This document shows, piece after piece, positions 5,759 to 8,972 of a DNA stretch of 8,972 nucleotides. Within the stretch, counting starts at the first letter, position 1. The number at the start of each line of letters is the position of its first letter. Under the pieces are notes generated by a model. It made no database searches and was not told where the DNA came from. It saw only the letters and a list, made by a program, of their open reading frames with translations. Source of the stretch: Halobacteriales archaeon SW_9_67_25 (GTDB lineage Archaea; Halobacteriota; Halobacteria; Halobacteriales; Haloarculaceae). The stretch is from NCBI GenBank assembly GCA_003022745.1, contig PXSU01000065.1:1-8972 (forward strand), given 5' to 3'. The translations under genes and the position numbers were made by a program.

Positions 5759-6768
5759 TCAGGCCCGCCGTTCGACGACGAACCGCGAGAACTCCCGCAG
5801 GTTGTCTTCGGGCCCGGATTCCAGGTCGAGGCCGTCGAGGTGGCTCCGGGCGCGGGCGGCCAGGTCGTGTGCGCGCCCGCGAGCATACTTCACGCTGCCG
5901 GCCGCCTGCATGATCTCGATGGCCTCGAGGATGTCCGACTCGTCGTTGTCCGCTGCCCAGAGAATCTCCTCCAGCCGGGCGACATCTGCCGGCGGGGCAA
6001 CCTCGGCGGTGTGGATGACCATCAGCGTCTTCTTGCCCTCGCGGATGTCGTTGCCGAACTCCTTGCCGAACTCGCCCGCCCGGTCAAGCGTGTTCTCGAT
6101 GTCGAGGATGTCGTCGCTTATCTGGAAGGCGATAGCCATGTCCTCGGCGTAGCGGGCCAGGGCCCGTTCCACACGCTCGGGCTGGCCGGTCACGATCGCC
6201 GCCAGGCGGGCGACGATGCGGGTGAGACACCCGGTCTTGCACGCACACATCTCGAAGTACTGCTCCTCGTCGACCACGACCTCCTGCTCGTTGTGCCAGC
6301 AGATGTCCATCCCCTGTCCGAGGTGCGTGCGGTTGAGTTCGTGTGTGAGCATCTCGTAGGCCGCGAGCCGCCCCTCGCGTTGCCCGCGTTCAGCGCGATG
6401 TCGACGCCGTGCTGGTGGTGCAGTGCCGGTTCGCCGCGGCGCTTTCGTGCCTCGTCCTCGACGTCGTCGACGATGATAGTGCCGTTGTGAAGAATTTCGG
6501 GGACGCAGGCGTAGGGCAGGTACTCCTCGGGGTCCTCGCCGAGGGCCTCGACGAACACGAGAAAGAGGACGGCTCGCCACCGCTTCCCGCCACTGTCCAG
6601 CAGGTCCCAGATCGGGTCCGCGAGTGCCCGCTGGATGCCCGCAGAGTGATAGCTGTAGCTCGCCTCGCCGAAGAACTCGGCCAGGTACGCCTCGTCAAGG
6701 ACTCGTGGGAGCAGGCGTTCGATGGCCTCGTTGACGACTGGTCGCCACTCCACGAGGACGTCCTGCAT
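5759..6768 (-). pseudogene. polyprenyl (short-chain isoprenyl) diphosphate synthase, frameshifted by an internal deletion
   Basis: The gene encodes a trans-prenyltransferase of the farnesyl/geranylgeranyl diphosphate synthase type, which supplies chains for archaeal ether lipids, quinones and carotenoids. The first frame gives 131 good residues from the ATG at 6766-6768 (GGKR at 60-63, first Asp-rich motif DDVED at 101-105, GVDIALNAGNA at 121-131) down to about 6376. Homology then resumes in another frame as EGRLAAYEMLTHELNRTHLG and runs 205 residues to the TGA at 5759, including the second Asp-rich motif DDILD and EGKKT. Roughly 20 residues that normally connect NAGNA to RLAAYEML (a helix beginning like yFLPLK) are missing, so a deletion of 3n+1 bases at about 6374-6378 is the simplest reading. 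Neither half alone could catalyse. The ATG at 6768 is supported by a TATA block about 29 bases upstream. Confidence 0.85.
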
Positions 6769-6792
6769 AGGCGAGTGCTCGACGTGCCAGCC

Positions 6793-6803
6793 CAAAAAAG
6801 CAT
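6793..6803 (-). promoter_or_regulatory. predicted promoter of the polyprenyl synthetase gene
   Basis: GCTTTTTTGGG on the minus strand lies about 29 bases before the ATG at 6768, the leaderless spacing, which argues against the in-frame ATG at 6807. The same T-run lies about 50 bases after the ahcY stop and could also serve to end the ahcY transcript. Confidence 0.5.
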
Positions 6804-6848
6804 CCACTGCCCGTTTTTAGGTACAGTGTCCCGAGGGGTCCACGTGTA

Positions 6849-8126
6849 TCAGGTCCCGTGTTGCCAGGAGTCCATGTACTCCCGCTGGGTGTCGGTCAGC
6901 CCGTCGATTGCGATCCCCTCGGCGGCCAGTTTCGTCTCGGCCACCTCCCGGTCCAGGTCGTCTGGGACGTCGTGGACGCCGGCCGCGTACTCCGTGCCGC
7001 GCTCCGTGAGTTCACGGACACAGACTGCCTGGACGCCGAAACTCTGGTCCATCACCTCGATGGGGTGGCCCAGGGAGATGGGCGTCGCGAGGTTCACGAG
7101 GCGGCCCTCGGCGAGGACGTGCAGCCGGCGGCCGTCGGCCATCTCGTAGGCCTGCATGCCGTCGCGGGCCTCGTAAGTGTCCACCGCGAGGTCCGACAGT
7201 GCGTCCAGGTCGATCTCGACGTCGAAGTGGCCGGCGTTCGCGAGGACGACACCGTCTCCCATCCGCTCGAAGTGCTCGCGGACGATGACGTCCCGGTTGC
7301 CGGTCGTCGTGACGAAGACCTCCCCCTCGGCGGCGGCCTCGGCCATCGGCATCACGTCGTAGCCCTCCATGTGAGCCGCGAGCGCCCGCCGGGAGTCGAC
7401 TTCGGTGACGACGACGTCGGCGTTCTGCCCGCTGGCTTTCCGGGCGACACCCTTCCCGCAGTGACCGAAGCCCGCGACGACGACCGTCTTGCCCGCCCAC
7501 GAGAGGTTGGTCGTCATCGCGATGCTCGACAGCGCGGACTCGCCGGTGCCGTGGACGTTGTCGAACAGCCGCTTCATCGGCGTGTCGTTGACGGCGAACA
7601 TCGGGTATTCGAGGGCGCCGTCGTCGGCCATCGCACGCAGCCGGTGGACGCCGGTAGTCGTCTCTTCGCAGCCGCCGACGATACCCTCGATGAGGTCGGG
7701 GTACTCCTCGTGGATGGCGAAGACGAGGTCGCCGCCGTCGTCGACGGTCACCGTGGGTTCGTGGGCGATGACGGACTCCATGGCCTCGTAGTAGGCGTCG
7801 TCCTCGACACCCCGGCGGGCATAGGAGGTCACGCCCTCGACCGCGTCGAGGGCGGCGCTAACGTCGTCGTGTGTCGAGAGGGGGTTACAGCCCGTGATGG
7901 CGACCTCGGCGCCGCCGGCAGCCAGCGTCTCCGCCAGGACCGCCGTCTTTGCCTCGACGTGCATCGCCATCCCGACCCGCTCGCCGTCGAAGGGCGGGTC
8001 GGCCTCGAACTGCTCGCGCAACGCGGCGAGGATGGGCATGTGCTGGCGTGCCCACTCGATCTTGCGTCGGCCCTCCTCCCGGGCGTCAGCGGGGTCTGTG
8101 AGGTGCTCGCTGATGGGCGCAGTCAT
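6849..8126 (-). CDS. ahcY: adenosylhomocysteinase (S-adenosyl-L-homocysteine hydrolase)
   Basis: This 425-residue NAD-dependent cytoplasmic enzyme cleaves S-adenosylhomocysteine, the inhibitory product of methyltransferases, to adenosine and homocysteine. Substrate-domain residues are visible in AMHVEAKTAVL (54-64), DDGGDL (129-134), EETTTGV (154-160), and VNDTPMKRLFDN (179-190) with K185 and D189. The Rossmann NAD site is GFGHCGKG (219-226), and NAGHFD (297-302) contains the histidine near the cofactor. It ends YMDSWQHGT, without the KPDHYRY-type tail of bacterial and eukaryotic enzymes, as expected for the short archaeal form. In some archaea such enzymes prefer S-inosylhomocysteine; the neighbouring deaminase-like gene makes that worth considering. 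The ATG at 8124-8126 has a TATA block about 29 bases upstream and no ribosome-binding site. All catalytic residues appear present. Confidence 0.96.
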   Translation of the reverse strand: MTAPISEHLTDPADAREEGRRKIEWARQHMPILAALREQFEADPPFDGERVGMAMHVEAKTAVLAETLAAGGAEVAITGCNPLSTHDDVSAALDAVEGVTSYARRGVEDDAYYEAMESVIAHEPTVTVDDGGDLVFAIHEEYPDLIEGIVGGCEETTTGVHRLRAMADDGALEYPMFAVNDTPMKRLFDNVHGTGESALSSIAMTTNLSWAGKTVVVAGFGHCGKGVARKASGQNADVVVTEVDSRRALAAHMEGYDVMPMAEAAAEGEVFVTTTGNRDVIVREHFERMGDGVVLANAGHFDVEIDLDALSDLAVDTYEARDGMQAYEMADGRRLHVLAEGRLVNLATPISLGHPIEVMDQSFGVQAVCVRELTERGTEYAAGVHDVPDDLDREVAETKLAAEGIAIDGLTDTQREYMDSWQHGT

Positions 8127-8181
8127 GTCCCGAGAAACGTGGTGTGCCGGGAAAACGATACCGAAGCGTCCCGGCTACAGC
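8127..8181 (-). promoter_or_regulatory. ahcY promoter in the gap to the amidohydrolase gene
   Basis: TATCGTTTTCCC on the minus strand (about 8150-8160) is centred about 29 bases before the ahcY ATG, suggesting a leaderless transcript. Because the upstream amidohydrolase gene ends only 55 bases before ahcY on the same strand, read-through cotranscription is also possible. Confidence 0.5.
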
Positions 8182-8972
8182 TCACTCTGCGCGGGCAAAG
8201 AGGGCCTCGGCGCGCTCGTTTGCCTCCTCCCGGGCGGCCGTCTCGTCGATGGTCAGCAGTTCGCGGTCCCGCATCAGGACCCGCCCGTCACAGACCGTGT
8301 GGCGGACGTCGCTGCCCCTGGCGGCGTAGACGAGGTGACTCACGAGGTCGTGTGGCGGCGAGAGGTGCACGGCGTCGAGGTCGAGAACGGCGAGGTCGGC
8401 GTTCGCGCCGGGCTCGATGCGACCGCTCGCGAACCCCAGAAGTTCGGCACTGCCTGCCGTCGCGAGTTCGACTGCGGTAGCGGCGTCGACGGCACTCGCG
8501 TCGTCCGCGGCGAGTTTCCCGACCATCGCGGCGTCGCGCATCTCCTCTATCATGTCGAGGTCGTTGTTCGAGGCCGGGCCGTCGGTACCCAGTCCCACCG
8601 TGACGCCGGCGTCGAGCATCGCCTGAACCGGCGCCGTGCCGCTTGCCAGCTTCATGTTCGCCGCCGGGCAGTGTGCGACCCCCGTCCCCCGCTCGGCCAG
8701 GCGGTCGACCTCGTGGGCGTCGACGTGGACGCCGTGGGCCACGTAGGTGTCCGGTCCGAGCAGGTCGAAGTCGTCGGCCCAGACGAGCGGTCGCTCGCCG
8801 TGCTCCTCGAGGATGGGGTCGACCTCGCCCTCGGTCTCGTTGGCGTGGACGTGGACCGGAATGCCTGCCTCCCGTGCTCTCGGGAGGTACTCACGGAAGT
8901 ACCGCTCCGCGACGGTCGTGAGACTGTGGGGTGCGAACATGGTCCGCACGCGGCCCTCCGCCCGGCCGTCGT
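8182..8972 (-). CDS. MTA/SAH deaminase-type amidohydrolase (5' end beyond window)
   Basis: The visible 262 codons are the C-terminal part of a metal-dependent amidohydrolase of the TRZ/ATZ-MtaD group, about 430 residues when whole; the N-terminal HxH metal motif lies outside the window. Visible signatures in order are MFAPHSL (metal or substrate histidine), VHVHANETEGEV, YVAHGVHVDAHE, AHCPAANMKLASG, and LGTDGPASNNDLDMIEEMR, whose Asp (codon 8581-8583) is the catalytic metal ligand. A composite beta-domain end, GRIEPGANADLAVLDLDA, follows. Members deaminate 5'-methylthioadenosine, S-adenosylhomocysteine, 5'-deoxyadenosine or adenosine to the inosine forms; others act on guanine or triazines. 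The match to the MTA/SAH subgroup pattern is close, and the position 55 bases upstream of ahcY on the same strand supports an SAH-linked role. Exact substrate remains inferred. The stop is the TGA at 8182-8184. Confidence 0.9.
   Translation of the reverse strand, partial: DGRAEGRVRTMFAPHSLTTVAERYFREYLPRAREAGIPVHVHANETEGEVDPILEEHGERPLVWADDFDLLGPDTYVAHGVHVDAHEVDRLAERGTGVAHCPAANMKLASGTAPVQAMLDAGVTVGLGTDGPASNNDLDMIEEMRDAAMVGKLAADDASAVDAATAVELATAGSAELLGFASGRIEPGANADLAVLDLDAVHLSPPHDLVSHLVYAARGSDVRHTVCDGRVLMRDRELLTIDETAAREEANERAEALFARAE

Noticed and set aside
5603..6490. Plus-strand open frame starting at the end of the HNH-like gene, with an internal ATG at 5681 preceded by a weak TATA
   Set aside because: Almost all of it lies opposite the polyprenyl synthetase gene. 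The part outside that gene is about 25 codons with no recognisable feature.
6769..6807. Earlier in-frame ATG (6807) as start of the polyprenyl synthetase gene
   Set aside because: The 13 extra residues (MDAFLGWHVEHSP) would be encoded across the best TATA block. The ATG at 6768 has the right spacing for a leaderless transcript.
6858..8480. Very long open frame on the plus strand opposite ahcY and the amidohydrolase gene
   Set aside because: It is the mirror of two clearly recognised genes. High GC in haloarchaea leaves antisense frames open, and the translation matches no family I know.
1..8972. A new defence or mobile system
   Set aside because: No CRISPR repeats, integrase, transposase, toxin-antitoxin pair or multi-gene cluster of unknowns is visible. 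The only hints of acquired DNA are the methyltransferase remnant and an isolated HNH-like gene about 2.4 kb away.

Overview
The window looks like a chromosomal stretch from an extremely halophilic archaeon (class Halobacteria). The DNA is GC-rich and the proteins are strongly acidic. Several genes start on an ATG about 25-30 bases downstream of a TATA-like AT block, with no ribosome-binding site, which is the leaderless style of haloarchaea. The gene set is archaeal: ribosomal protein L15e, a Rio2-type atypical kinase, an archaeal short-form adenosylhomocysteinase and a haloarchaeal polyprenyl synthetase. The family Haloarculaceae is possible, but that is only a guess.

Layout, left to right: rpl15e (minus, 3' end cut by the window edge) with a structured leader; nikR (minus); a 200-base gap with two inverted repeats; rio2 (minus); an AT-richer patch of about 480 bases holding the C-terminal remnant of a DNA methyltransferase; a citramalate/isopropylmalate synthase gene (minus, GTG start); a small CPxCG-motif protein gene (minus); a DUF192 gene (minus) divergent from an HNH-like cysteine-rich protein gene (plus) across 59 bases; a polyprenyl (isoprenyl) diphosphate synthase gene (minus) broken by an internal deletion and frameshift; ahcY (minus); and an MTA/SAH-deaminase-type amidohydrolase gene (minus) whose 5' end lies beyond the window.

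Most genes seem to be separately promoted housekeeping units rather than one operon. Two functional links stand out. Adenosylhomocysteinase and the MTA/SAH deaminase-like amidohydrolase sit 55 bases apart and act on the same by-product of methylation. The citramalate/isopropylmalate synthase feeds branched-chain amino acid synthesis and is not accompanied by leuCD or ilv genes.

No CRISPR array, insertion sequence, tRNA or rRNA gene was seen, and I do not see a convincing new multi-gene system. The most unusual items are the damaged polyprenyl synthetase gene, the methyltransferase relic, the long folded leader of rpl15e (leaders are uncommon in haloarchaea) and the compact divergent promoter between the DUF192 and HNH-like genes.
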